Positions 50,566 through 60,500 are shown, numbered from the stretch's first letter. The stretch: 64,000 bases of DNA from JAYEPK01 sp048569615 (GCA_048569615.1 JBLIRK010000005.1:13064-77063), one strand, 5' to 3'. Notes: generated from the letters alone by a model not told the origin. Numbers and translations are program-made.

Positions 50566-53500
50566 TCAATTGCCGGGAGGGGCCGGGGGAGGAGGAAGCC
50601 GCTGCCTTGCCTGACCTTGCTGAAGCGGGAGCGGAGCAGCCGTCTGCACGGGAGGCATCCTCTGCACGGGTGGCGGGCTGGGGAGATTGTGAGCCCCGGG
50701 TTGCGGGGGTGCAGGCTGCGGGGGCGGCGCCCTCATTTTGAGCACGACCGCTCCCGCACCGGTCAATATCAGGATGACGGCGGTCCCGATCGCTATTACG
50801 AGCGGGAGCATTGCGGTGCTTCTCCTGGCGGCTTCCTCCTTCACCGGATGGGAATCGATATCGGTAGGGTCGGTGTACTCATCGTCCGCGATGCCGTTGT
50901 TTCCGAGGTACTCCTCGAGGTTGGTGAAACCGTCCCCGTCCCGGTCCTGGCCGCTGTCCGAGGTGTTATAGTCAAGTCCGAAGGTGTATTCCCAGATGTC
51001 CGGAATGCCGTCTCCGTCGATATCGGAATCAGGTGTGTAGAGGAATACCTCGGATATCACGGAGGTCCTGTGGCCGGCGAGGTCTATGACCCGGAGTTCG
51101 AAGGAATTCATCCCGGGATGGAACCCATCGGTATCGATCGATGCCTCAAAGGAACCGATCAAGCTCCGGACCGCCAGCTGGCGGGATCCGGGGCCGTTGA
51201 TCCACACATGCCCTATCCCCAGGTTGTCGCTTATCGTGATCTCCGCCATCATGGGTTCCCCTATGACGGATGTTTCGGGCAGGACCATAGAGGCGATGGG
51301 ATCCTCGGCATCGTAGGGAAGGCTGAAAGAATACCTCGTCTCCCATCCGGCCCTGTCAACGGCAATGATGGTGAACTGCACGTGCTTGGAGTTCGAGGGG
51401 ATTAGGGCTGCCTCGATAAGGTAGTTGAACTGTGAGAGCGAAAGTACCCCCGTCATGTCGATGACCTTTGATCCCTGGACCTCGACCTGCAGAATATCGA
51501 TCATGTACGTGTCGTTCACCCATCCATCCAGCACCAGGTCAGTTTCCGGTTTGAGTATCGTGTTCTCCAACCGCGCCGGGACCTCTATGGTAGGCGGTGT
51601 TGTGTCGAGGGAAAATGTGACAACGTCAATACCGAAGTTATCATAGTAGTCTTCCCCGGCGACGACCAAGGTATGTGAGCCCTCGATAAGCGCTGCCGTG
51701 TTGATATCTATCTCGAACAGGCCGTCCTCGACCTCTGACCTTATGCTCTCCGGCTCCTCATCGTCGATGTACATCTCCAGGTACCTGAATCCCGAGTCGT
51801 CCCGGGCGATCCCGCTGATCGTGACGAACCCTCCTCCCCGGAGGAGCGTCCCGCTTTCAGGGGACGTGATCTCGATGATCGGTGACTGGACCTCCGTGAT
51901 CTCCAGATCGATGGTATCCTCCCCATGATTTCCACCCCTGTCCCATGCTTTTACGGTGAGTGTGTGTTCCCCCACGGAGAAGGGTGACATCCCTATCTCG
52001 GCCGAGTAATTCCCGTCCGGATCGGGCAAGGGTATCTCGACCGATTCGGAAAATAGGGAATCGAAGTAATATTCCACGGTCCTGATCCTGTGGTCATCGG
52101 CGCAGGCGACTAGGAGTTCCAGCGTCCCGTTCTGTCTGATCCTCAATTTATCATCGGGCTTCTCAATGGTTACGCTGGGAGGTGTCCTGTCCTCGATATT
52201 CAGGATACGACCTTCCGAATATTCCCTTTCACCATCCGTGGCACATACCGTGTAAAAGTACTGCCCCGGCCCCAGGTCAAGGCTGTCAATGACTATGATC
52301 CACTCGGCATACGGCGGATCTCCTTGATCCGAGACGTCCAGTGCCTCGAAACTGACATCCGTTTCCGCGATCGTCGCATTCACGCTCTTTACTCCCCAGG
52401 GGCTGAAGGAGGTCCCTGATATCGTGATCCGGTCCCCGTAGGCGAACTCGGCTCCCGATCCCGGCTCCAGGATCTCGAGGTCCAGGTAGGAAGAGACCTT
52501 GGCCGTGATGTTGACGGTTTTCATGCCTCCGAGGGAGAAATCGTTGGAGATCACGCCGTACCAGATATCATCCTTCGGCGTCAGGAAGCTCTCCGATCCG
52601 CCCGTTACGCCGGTGCTGAGATCGTAACCGTGAAAATCCTCATTTTTGACGAAATGGTCGTAATCCAGCGATCCGATCCAGAAGAAGTCCACGTAACCTC
52701 CCACATACTGCTCCATGGAGGTCTCCCCCGTAAAGAGGTTAGACCCATGGATCAGTGTGGATTCAACATTGAAGTCAAGGTCGATCTTGTATCTGTATTC
52801 TAGGTCGCTGGGAAGTGCAGCCTCCGAATACTTCAGTTCGGGCAGCCTGTTCGGAAGCTGGAAAGTGGTGGTGTAGTTCCTGCGGTCCGCGGAGTTTGTG
52901 ATCACGGTATCCACGGAGCTGCCCGGCGGGTCCTTTCCAGCAGGGCCGCCGTCAGCCTGGGCCCAGAAGTTCCTCTGGTCGCCCAGTATCGTTCTTGTCC
53001 ATCCGTAGGGGCCGGTCGTTCCCCAATGGGTGATGGTCAGGTAATTGTTGTCGTAGTAGTTCTCGGTGGCATACATCACGGTAGCACCTTCCACGGGACG
53101 GCCGCTATGGTCGGTGACTGCGGATGTCAGGTTGCAGTAGCCTTCCGAGTACCTGTCCGTAACGGACCAGGTGTAACCGTCCCCCCTCCAGTTCCAAACC
53201 GAAGAGAGCTTCTTTCCCCAACCTTTCTCGTACATCAGGGGATTGTCCTTGGAGCCGTCCCAGTGGACCCATCTACCGTCCCAGAACTCGTTCCAAACAT
53301 GGTCCTCGGCCGGGTTCAAGGTGCATACGGTAGGTATCAATGCTGCCCTGGCGGCAGCAGCTCTCAGGTCCTGGTGCTCACCGCATCTCCCGATACCCTT
53401 CTGGTATATCCGGACCGGTTGGACCGGTCTCTCGTTGTCCGAGGTGAACCTCATGGAAGCCGATATCCAGCTGTTGATCCCGTTGATGGCTCCCCAGACG

Positions 53501-54297
53501 GTGTTCCTGCCGCTGACGGAATCCTTCAGAAGAGGCTGCCCGCTCTTGTTGCTGTTGAAGAGCCAGTCCCTCCAGTACTTTCCGGTCGGAGGGGAGACGC
53601 CATAGTTCCTGTCCCCGGGAGCTGTGGTTGCGTAGTTGTAGTTCGGGTCCACGAAGGTAGGTATCTCATCGCTGAGCTTGGGATGGACGACGAACCAGTA
53701 GTAGATATCCCGGGGCAGGGTCTGTGTGATGTTGTCCCTGTCCTGGTACCGGAGAGTGGTCCCGTCTCCGAGCTCCACTATCTCCACGTAGTCCAGAAGT
53801 GGATCGTTGGCGTAGATGAGCCTGGCATTCTCGGTGATAAGGGAGGGGAAGAAATACTGGTCGGTAAGTGTCTCGACCGAAGTATGGGCCATGACGAATG
53901 CGATCTCGTCGATGTATCTGGCATCCGGGGAGCCGGTAATCAAGGCAGCGAGCTCGTTCTGGTCGCGGTCGGGGAGCAGTGAGAGCTTGTAGGTCAGATT
54001 GGCCCGGAGCCATTCCGGAACAAGTGATACGGCGGTCTGGGCATTTTCCGTCAATTTGTCCTGGTCCATGAATTCCAGGCTCCCCTCCTTAGTGTTGAAC
54101 ATGAAGTAGAAATGCTCGCCTGGTGCTATCTGGACGGTTGTATTTATCGTCTTGAAGACCTCCCAATCCTTGCCGAAGGGGGGAAGAGAATCTCCTGTGT
54201 GAGTGATGAACACCGGCGCGACCAGGGCAGCTATCACAAGGAGCGCTGTCATCGAACCTAACCTATTCAAGGGAGCACATCCGAAACCGCATTGCAT
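50566..54297 (-). CDS. Surface transglutaminase-like protein, paralogue with Pro-rich tail
   Basis: A 1243-residue protein with the same architecture as its downstream neighbour. The signal peptide contains MTALLVIAALVAPVF. The transglutaminase core has Cys305 in GRCGEHQD, His in DHVWNEFW and Asp in VHWDGS. A variable-domain region, Ig-like domains, and a calcium-loop segment (DIDGDGIPDIWEY, DRDGDGFTNLEEY) follow. One TM helix (LPLVIAIGTAVILILTGAGA) is followed by about 55 residues very rich in Pro and Gln that should lie in the cytoplasm. Start chosen at ATG 54297, about 19 nt below a TTAATAAT box at 54311-54320; ATG 54312 and 54255 are alternatives. Likely a duplicated cell-surface protein-modifying enzyme. 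Confidence 0.86.
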   Translation of the reverse strand: MQCGFGCAPLNRLGSMTALLVIAALVAPVFITHTGDSLPPFGKDWEVFKTINTTVQIAPGEHFYFMFNTKEGSLEFMDQDKLTENAQTAVSLVPEWLRANLTYKLSLLPDRDQNELAALITGSPDARYIDEIAFVMAHTSVETLTDQYFFPSLITENARLIYANDPLLDYVEIVELGDGTTLRYQDRDNITQTLPRDIYYWFVVHPKLSDEIPTFVDPNYNYATTAPGDRNYGVSPPTGKYWRDWLFNSNKSGQPLLKDSVSGRNTVWGAINGINSWISASMRFTSDNERPVQPVRIYQKGIGRCGEHQDLRAAAARAALIPTVCTLNPAEDHVWNEFWDGRWVHWDGSKDNPLMYEKGWGKKLSSVWNWRGDGYTWSVTDRYSEGYCNLTSAVTDHSGRPVEGATVMYATENYYDNNYLTITHWGTTGPYGWTRTILGDQRNFWAQADGGPAGKDPPGSSVDTVITNSADRRNYTTTFQLPNRLPELKYSEAALPSDLEYRYKIDLDFNVESTLIHGSNLFTGETSMEQYVGGYVDFFWIGSLDYDHFVKNEDFHGYDLSTGVTGGSESFLTPKDDIWYGVISNDFSLGGMKTVNITAKVSSYLDLEILEPGSGAEFAYGDRITISGTSFSPWGVKSVNATIAETDVSFEALDVSDQGDPPYAEWIIVIDSLDLGPGQYFYTVCATDGEREYSEGRILNIEDRTPPSVTIEKPDDKLRIRQNGTLELLVACADDHRIRTVEYYFDSLFSESVEIPLPDPDGNYSAEIGMSPFSVGEHTLTVKAWDRGGNHGEDTIDLEITEVQSPIIEITSPESGTLLRGGGFVTISGIARDDSGFRYLEMYIDDEEPESIRSEVEDGLFEIDINTAALIEGSHTLVVAGEDYYDNFGIDVVTFSLDTTPPTIEVPARLENTILKPETDLVLDGWVNDTYMIDILQVEVQGSKVIDMTGVLSLSQFNYLIEAALIPSNSKHVQFTIIAVDRAGWETRYSFSLPYDAEDPIASMVLPETSVIGEPMMAEITISDNLGIGHVWINGPGSRQLAVRSLIGSFEASIDTDGFHPGMNSFELRVIDLAGHRTSVISEVFLYTPDSDIDGDGIPDIWEYTFGLDYNTSDSGQDRDGDGFTNLEEYLGNNGIADDEYTDPTDIDSHPVKEEAARRSTAMLPLVIAIGTAVILILTGAGAVVLKMRAPPPQPAPPQPGAHNLPSPPPVQRMPPVQTAAPLPLQQGQARQRLPPPPAPPGN

Positions 54298-54310
54298 AAG
54301 AAGAGGACGC

Positions 54311-54320
54311 ATTATTAATC
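54311..54320 (-). promoter_or_regulatory. TATA box of the second transglutaminase gene
   Basis: GATTAATAAT on the minus strand. The same GATTAATAATAC element precedes the first transglutaminase gene at 50531-50542, so the promoter was probably copied with the gene. Confidence 0.5.
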
Positions 54321-54381
54321 CTTTCAGGCATGGAGTGGAAAAAACTTATCCGGTTCCACATCATTCAAAGGTCGGTTGGAC

Positions 54382-55257
54382 ATGAGAACCAAGCCTCCGG
54401 AATACAGAGGGATCTTCCAGTACATGGTGGAGAATTACAGCGATCCCGGCAAGCAGTCTCCCGAGGAGCGCTTCTGGGTCCGGGACCTTGAGGAGAACCA
54501 GTACAAACAGCTCTCGGGTCCCGTGAACTCCCGAAGGACGGATTTCGGATCCATCGAGGAAGCTGCCGCAAACATCAGGGAATTCGCCCTCTCAGCAGGA
54601 GCGGACATCGTCGGTTTCACAAGGGTCTCCCCTGAAATGGTTTTCAGAGGAGCCGATGTCAAGGGGAATAATGCAATCGTTATGGGTTACGAGATGGATT
54701 TCGATGCGATCGCAACTGCTCCCGATCCCCCTGCGGGAAAAGAAGCTCTCAGGGCCTACTGGAGGCTCGGACATATAGTGATGAAGACGGCTGAGTATAT
54801 CAGGGAGCTCGGATATCCGGCCTGGGGCCATCAGGTCCGAACATTCACCAGGGACCCCCCGGCCATCCTAAATACGGTTGCGGGGGAGCATGCCGGATTG
54901 GGAGAGGTCGGAAGGCTGGGTGTCCTGATAACACCGGAATTCGGCCCCAGGGTAAGGCTCGGGACAGTGACAACGGACCTGGATCTTCCGCTCGGAGGGA
55001 GGAGGCCCTTCGGGGTTGACGAGTTCTGCTCTCATTGCTCCCTGTGTGTCGAGGCCTGCGCCGGAAATGCCATACCCAGGGAGAAGAGGATCGAAAGGGG
55101 GCACCTTAAGTACACCATCGATCCCTACGGATGCATTCCCGAGTTCGCCAAGTACGACGGCTGCGGCATATGCATCAAGGTGTGCCCCTTCAATCAACCC
55201 GGGAACAAGATGGAGCGGTTCCTGGACCGAAAGGAGCTGTCGATCCGGGGCCGGTGA
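54382..55257 (+). CDS. Reductive dehalogenase/QueG-like cytoplasmic Fe-S protein
   Basis: A 291-residue protein. The segment GLGEVGRLGVLITPEFGPRVR followed by LGTVTTDLDLPLG matches the cobamide-binding core of reductive dehalogenases and their QueG relatives (shown here in parts). Two 4Fe-4S motifs follow: FCSHCSLCVEACAGNAIP and CGICIKVCPFNQP. No twin-arginine signal is present, so it acts in the cytoplasm. No RdhB-type anchor gene is next to it. It could be a catabolic-type or cobalamin-linked reductase, or another QueG-like enzyme. The ATG at 54382 is 9 nt after AAAGGT; an in-frame TTG at 54376 is less likely. It is convergent with the PPC gene, with a gap of only 3 nt. Confidence 0.85.
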   Translation: MRTKPPEYRGIFQYMVENYSDPGKQSPEERFWVRDLEENQYKQLSGPVNSRRTDFGSIEEAAANIREFALSAGADIVGFTRVSPEMVFRGADVKGNNAIVMGYEMDFDAIATAPDPPAGKEALRAYWRLGHIVMKTAEYIRELGYPAWGHQVRTFTRDPPAILNTVAGEHAGLGEVGRLGVLITPEFGPRVRLGTVTTDLDLPLGGRRPFGVDEFCSHCSLCVEACAGNAIPREKRIERGHLKYTIDPYGCIPEFAKYDGCGICIKVCPFNQPGNKMERFLDRKELSIRGR

Positions 55258-55260
55258 ATC

Positions 55261-56124
55261 TCAGGTTATCTGCAGGATGATCTCGTATTCGGTTATCTTG
55301 CCGTCGAATCCCTCCACCTTTATATAATAATCACCGGCTTCGAGGGAAAGGTCCAGCTCCGAATACATGTCATCGTCCCTGTCGTCGTTGTACTCGTAAT
55401 CCCAGCCGAACTCAACATTCTCTGCCTCGTAAAGATAGAGTTGCGTATCCTCGTCGTAGTCGCCCTGAACGATTATTCTCACATCGGCAGACTCCGTAAG
55501 GTTGAACTTGAACCAATCCTCCTCATTCTCTTCGTCGATGTTCAATCCAGCAAGGGTTCCTTCGTTCAGCATCACTGCCTCCTCCCAGCTGTCGTTCGGT
55601 TCGTACTGGTCCGGCTGGATGTTCTTGCTGAATCCGTCCGGGCAGATGCCCCAGACTCCGGAATCGCTGTTCTGCGCCACCTCGAAGTTGGTCTCCTCGC
55701 TGACCGTCACGCCCATGAAGGTTACAGTCATATTGACCGTGACCAGGTAGATCGGTCCCGTGTTCTCTGCGGTGAAATCCGTCCTCTTGGACCCTTCGAT
55801 CCTGAATTCCTTTATCATGGATTTCAGATCGACTATCTCACCCGACATATCATCGAAGCTTTCCGGATCTGTTTCAACAAGCATGTTGCCCTCCTCGTCC
55901 ATGACGATCTTCTTGAGGGTCGCCTCATCTCCGTCCATCAATGCGTCGTAGAAGTCCTGGACAACCTGTTCCTGGGTGTTCAGGTCATCACCGCTTTCAC
56001 CCGTTATCACCAGGACAGTGACGATTATGCCTCCTGTCACCAGAAGTAAACCAACGAAGGCCACAACGAGTAGGATTATGATCATCACGGTCTTGTTCTT
56101 CTTCTCCCCTTCTGTCAACCACAT
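55261..56124 (-). CDS. Membrane-anchored PPC-domain protein (copy A)
   Basis: A 287-residue protein. One N-terminal TM helix (about 14-40) after a charged segment TEGEKKNKT acts as signal anchor. Residues about 45-170 are an extracellular alpha/beta domain (VVQDFYDALMDGDEATLKKI), NTF2-like or lumazine-binding-like in pattern. The C-terminal about 100 residues form a bacterial pre-peptidase C-terminal (PPC) domain: YEPNDSWEEA, EDWFKFNL, DVRIIVQGDYDEDTQLYLYE, LEAGDYYIKVEG. No protease is attached. ATG 56124 is the first reliable start, but the frame is open upstream and conserved with copy B, so a longer N-terminus is possible. Confidence 0.8.
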   Translation of the reverse strand: MWLTEGEKKNKTVMIIILLVVAFVGLLLVTGGIIVTVLVITGESGDDLNTQEQVVQDFYDALMDGDEATLKKIVMDEEGNMLVETDPESFDDMSGEIVDLKSMIKEFRIEGSKRTDFTAENTGPIYLVTVNMTVTFMGVTVSEETNFEVAQNSDSGVWGICPDGFSKNIQPDQYEPNDSWEEAVMLNEGTLAGLNIDEENEEDWFKFNLTESADVRIIVQGDYDEDTQLYLYEAENVEFGWDYEYNDDRDDDMYSELDLSLEAGDYYIKVEGFDGKITEYEIILQIT

Positions 56125-56143
56125 CTCTCCTGGACCGGAAGTT
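56094..56143. repeat. 50-bp direct repeat, copy 1 (start region of PPC gene A)
   Basis: Matches 57046-57095 at 49 of 50 positions; the only mismatch is 56121 versus 57073. It spans the ATG, the first about 10 codons and about 19 bp upstream. Weaker similarity continues through the 5' leader to the TATA region. Confidence 0.9.
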
Positions 56144-56230
56144 CGCCCTCTTCTCCCCCTGGTCCCGATACCTCCAGGAGATCTTGGATTGATATAGTTT
56201 ATGTTCAGGATGGCTACCCGGGAAATTCTG

Positions 56231-57076
56231 TCACAGGGCTTCCACTTCCACATAATAGGACGGGACAGCGTCGCTGTAGGCTTCGACCATCAGATAGTAA
56301 TCCCCCTCCTCAAGGTATACCTCTATCTCGGAGAAAAGGTCCTCATCGCGGTCATCGTTCCCGTCAATATGATCATTATCTCCGCTGTAGAGTTCGATCG
56401 TCGTATCCCCGCCCTTATCACCGGCAACTGTGATCCTGTAATCGCCGCTCGATGTGATCGTGAACTTGAACCAGTCCTCGTCGCCCTCGTGAATATTGAA
56501 CCCCTCCGTTTTTCCTGTTGATATCTGGGTTGCTTCACTGCGGTCGTCATTGGGTTCGAAACCATCTGGATCCATTATGTATTTGAACTCATCGAGAGCC
56601 ATCCCCCATCTGCCGCTGTCCTTGTTCTGGGCCACTGCGAAGTACCAGCTCTGGGTATCGTGGGGTCCGTCCTCATTGGTGGTGGCGGTGAAATGGACGA
56701 AATAGATGTTTCCCGTATTTTCGGCCCTCATATCGGTCTTCTCGACCCTGTCTATCCTGAATTCGAATATCTCTACTCTCTCCTCCCCCATCCATCCTAT
56801 GTATTCATCCAGGGATTCCGGGTCCTCTTCTGCGAGGAAATTGCCATCCTCATCCATCAATATGTCTTCCATGTCGGAAAAGTCCCCGGTTTCGAAGCAG
56901 TTGATATAGGTGTACACCACATCTTCCTGGGGAGAGCGATCCTCATCGCCCCCCAGCAGCAGGAGCACCGTGGCGATTATTCCGCCGGTAACGAGCATCA
57001 GGCCCACGAAGGCAGCTATCATCAGCCCGACTATCAATCCGGTCCTGTTCTTCTTCTCCCCTTCTGTCAACCGCAT
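56231..57076 (-). CDS. Membrane-anchored PPC-domain protein (copy B)
   Basis: A 281-residue paralogue of copy A with the same order: charged TEGEKKNRT, TM helix (LIVGLMIAAFVGLMLVTGG), extracellular alpha/beta domain (VYTYINCFETGDFSDMEDI), and PPC domain (FEPNDDRSEA, EDWFKFTI, LEEGDYYLMVEAYSD). Many acidic residues suggest calcium binding. A TTG at 57133 would add 19 residues with a conserved TSGPGE segment. A TATA-like CATAAACTTTAAC lies at about 57143-57155, as in copy A. Function unknown; PPC domains usually assist folding or substrate binding of secreted proteases. Confidence 0.8.
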   Translation of the reverse strand: MRLTEGEKKNRTGLIVGLMIAAFVGLMLVTGGIIATVLLLLGGDEDRSPQEDVVYTYINCFETGDFSDMEDILMDEDGNFLAEEDPESLDEYIGWMGEERVEIFEFRIDRVEKTDMRAENTGNIYFVHFTATTNEDGPHDTQSWYFAVAQNKDSGRWGMALDEFKYIMDPDGFEPNDDRSEATQISTGKTEGFNIHEGDEDWFKFTITSSGDYRITVAGDKGGDTTIELYSGDNDHIDGNDDRDEDLFSEIEVYLEEGDYYLMVEAYSDAVPSYYVEVEAL

Positions 57077-57095
57077 CTCTCCTGGACCGGAAGTT
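57046..57095. repeat. 50-bp direct repeat, copy 2 (start region of PPC gene B)
   Basis: Partner of 56094-56143 in the same orientation, 952 bp away. The bodies of the two proteins are much less similar than this block. Confidence 0.9.
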
Positions 57096-57513
57096 AGGTC
57101 TCTTCTCCTCCAGGTCCCGTTACCTTCACTCAATATGGATTGTTAAAGTTTATGCTTTCTTCACTGCCAGATCCAATGAATGAGCGGGCGGATGTCGATA
57201 CTTGGATGTGTTTTGTTTCATGATACACATATCATGTCAAGACAAAATGTCTACTACCGATCTCACGACCGTTGGCATCCAAATACCACTTCTACCACCG
57301 TCGACGCTCATGGGGGATAACATTGGTCCATGAGCTCACTCGTTTGGATGGATGTTTCAAGAGAGACCCAGCTTCCCTGATGCCTTTCCTACCAATAATT
57401 CACTCATTGATACAATTATGTTAAGGGAATTGTGAGTATTCTTTCACATAATTTTATTAATTTCTTCGACATGGAGTAAAAAAAGGCAGATTTTGCTGGG
57501 CTATTGGAACATA

Positions 57514-57524
57514 ATTTTTATTAA
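57514..57524 (+). promoter_or_regulatory. TATA box of the PKS-like megaenzyme gene
   Basis: ATTTTTATTAA predicts a start near 57545. The leader holds GGAG at 57580-57583, 7 nt before the ATG at 57591. A near-copy at 57446-57460 may be a second promoter or the remnant of a duplication. Confidence 0.5.
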
Positions 57525-57538
57525 CCATTTATGGTTAA
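57521..57538. promoter_or_regulatory. Operator-like palindrome in the megaenzyme promoter
   Basis: TTAACCAT-TT-ATGGTTAA: two perfect 8-bp arms around 2 bp. It overlaps the end of the TATA box and lies before the predicted transcription start, where a repressor would block the promoter. Confidence 0.5.
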
Positions 57539-57590
57539 GGGAAAATGCGCATTCAACGTTGAGTGAAGTAACCCACCTCGGAGAATTATC

Positions 57591-60500
57591 ATGAGCAGTG
57601 ATTATGCCACCAAGAAGGTGAGGTTGAGCAGCTTGCTCGGCATCACCTATGATATTCTGATATACAATCCTCCAGCCGCTGCCGATATGGAAATGGTCAA
57701 GAAGGCTTCCTCGAACGGAGCCCTCGGCGTCATCGACCTGGAGTTCCTTGAGGCCGATGTTATCAAGGAAACGATCACCGGCCTGTCCGGCTTCGACCAT
57801 CCCTTCGGGATCAGGGTGGACCCAATGAGCGAGAAGCTCCAGGCGCTGATAACGGGGAAGCTACCCGCGAACCTCAAGCTCCTGGTGGCTATGCCCAAGG
57901 AGACTCTTCCCGACATGGTCCGTTCCACCATCTACGAAACCGCAAGGTCCATGGGACTCAAGGTCCTCCAGGAAGTATGCACGGTGGAGGAAGCGGAGGC
58001 ATCGGTGGAGGCGGGGGCCGACGGGATAATCCTCCGCGGGAGCGAGGGAGGGGGAAGGATATCGGATTTTTCCACCGGGGACCTCCTTTCCGAGGTCAGA
58101 AAGGTATCGGACGAAGTTCCGCTGATCGCAAGGGGAGGAATCGGCATCGGGGACATGAAGGGACCCCTTGCAGATGGAATATCCGGGATGGTCCTTGATT
58201 CCCAGCTCCTTACCGTCGCGGGCAAGGCCGTTCCGGACAACCTGATGAAGGTCATCGAAGGCTTTCAAAAAGGATCCACCTTCGTTGTCGGCGAACCTGC
58301 GGGAAGGCTCTTCAGGTACATCGCAGACGACGATACGAGGAAGGAGCTTCAGGATATGGAAAGGGCCATGGTCGAGGACGGAGAGGACCCCAAGACCATA
58401 TACATGGCAATGAAGAGCAGGACGCAGGAGCTTGTGAACGGCACGATGAAGGGCGGGGACAGGGTATTGTATCCTGCCGGGGAGGAGCTTTCGTCCGCCA
58501 AGGAATTCGAAGCCTACGGCGGAGTGGGGGAAGCGCTCTCGGACCTGCTGGGAGAGCCGGATGTCAAAGGGACCAAGATCAAAGAGAAAAGAACCGAGGA
58601 AGCGGATGAGGGGGAGAAGAGATTGAAGAAGATCGATACAGTCGAAGGCGGGCCAGTTCCGGCAGACTACTACGACCAGTCGATTGCCGTGGTGGGATTG
58701 GGTTCCGTGTTCCCCAAGGGGATCGGCAACGACAATTACTGGAAGCTGATAATGGAGGGGATCGACGCCTCCATGGAGGTGCCGAAGGACCGTTGGGACT
58801 GGAGGTATTACTACGATCCGGACAGAAAGGCGTTGGACAAATGCTATACAAAGATCGGCGCCTTCATAACGGAATTCCAGATGGATTTCAAGGAGTTCCG
58901 TCTTCCTCCCAAGCTCTTCGAGCAGATAGACCTCCACCAGAGATATGCAATGGGGGCATGCAAGGAAGCCCTTAGGGATTCGGGCCTCCTTGAGAACGTT
59001 GAGGTCGACCGGACGAGGGTAGGGGTTATCGTATCCAATTCCGGAGGCGGGGAGAACCGGGATTGGGGAGCGATAAGGGTCTCCATGGACAACATTTACT
59101 CATGGATGGATGAGGTGGACGGATGGAAGAACCTTCCTTCCGATGTTAGGGAGAAGATCAAAGAGGACCTGTGGAAGGTCATGGACGGCAACCTATTGCC
59201 GATAAACGAGGATTCCATGCCCGGTGCTCTGCCGAACATCGCTTCTGGGAGGCTGGCAAACCTGTTCGACATCAAGGGACCCAATTTTATAACGGATGCA
59301 GCATGTGCTTCGTCGCTCTCGGCTGTCCACACAGCCAGGAATGCCCTTATTCTGAAGCAGATCGATATCGCCGTTTCCGGGGGAACGGATTCGGTCATGA
59401 CCCCCCAGAGCTTCGTAGAGTTCTGCAAGATAGGTGCCCTCACCCCGGACCGTTCACGCCCGTTCGCCGAGGGGGCCAACGGCTTTCTTATGGGAGAAGG
59501 TTCTGGAATTCTTATTCTGAAGAGGATCGAGGATGCAGTGAGGGACGGGGACAGGATATACGGCCTCATACGCGGCATCGGAGCTTCTAGCGACGGAAGG
59601 GCGAAAGGGATAACGGCGCCCAATCCTGAGGGCCAGACCCTTGCCCTCGAGAACGCATACAAAGATGCAAAGATCGACATCTCCACGATAGCCTTCGTGG
59701 AGGCCCACGGAACGTCAACCGCCGTGGGGGATGTTGCAGAGCTTAATTCCCTTGACGCTTTCTTCAGGACCGCACCGAAGGGTTCGATAGGGCTAACATC
59801 CATCAAGTCCCAGATAGGGCATCTGAAGTCCGCTGCCGGCGCAGCCGGGATGATAAAATCCCTCCTGGCCCTATACAACAAGGTCCTTCCTCCGCAGATC
59901 AACTTCGACAAACCCAATCCCTACTATGATTGGGAGAAATCACCCTTCTTCGTGATCACCGAGCCAATGGAATGGAAGCGCAAGAAGAGCGACATTCCCA
60001 GAAGGTGCGGCGTCTCGGCCTTCGGTTTCGGAGGGACGAACTTCCACATGATCCTCGAGGAATTCGACAAAGATATCTACGATGCTTGGATCGAAGCCAA
60101 GAAGAAGACGCCTACAGTCGAGGCTCCCGCCGGCGGACCGGAGCGCGGGACCAGGAGGGAGGTCGATGACGAAGCCGTTTCGAAATATCTCGAGAAGAAC
60201 TCAGAGGTCGAGGAGGAATATTTCCTCTTCTCCTCGGACAATCCGATGGATATCCTGAAACAGGCGGAAGAAGCGGCGGGGAGGGCCAAGGATCTCTGCT
60301 CGGCCGGGGGAAGGCTGCGGGACGCCTTCGAGATGCCCTCAAGGGAAGGGAGGTACAGATTGGGCATCGCCGCCAAGGACCCGGACCATCTGGAGAAGCA
60401 GGTGGAGGTACTGAAGAAGGTCGGGATGAACGAGAAGGGATTGATGGCCCTCGCCGCAAAGGGGATCTTCGTCGGGGACAGGGAGAGGATGGACCATGGG

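Larger units (their letters stand above)
57077..57590. other. Intergenic region between the PPC gene and the PKS-like gene
   Basis: About 510 bp with no convincing gene or RNA. The left part (to about 57160) is the leader and promoter of the PPC gene. 57219-57236 is a 7-bp inverted repeat (CATGATA/TATCATG) around CACA. The right 150 bp is AT-rich and carries two similar ACATAATTTT(T)ATTAA elements (57446-57460, 57509-57524) and a palindrome at 57521-57538, before the SD and ATG of the megaenzyme. Confidence 0.7.

Noticed and set aside
57861..58937. 358-codon minus-strand frame inside the megaenzyme gene
   Set aside because: Shadow of the flavin and KS domains; no promoter or recognisable motif.
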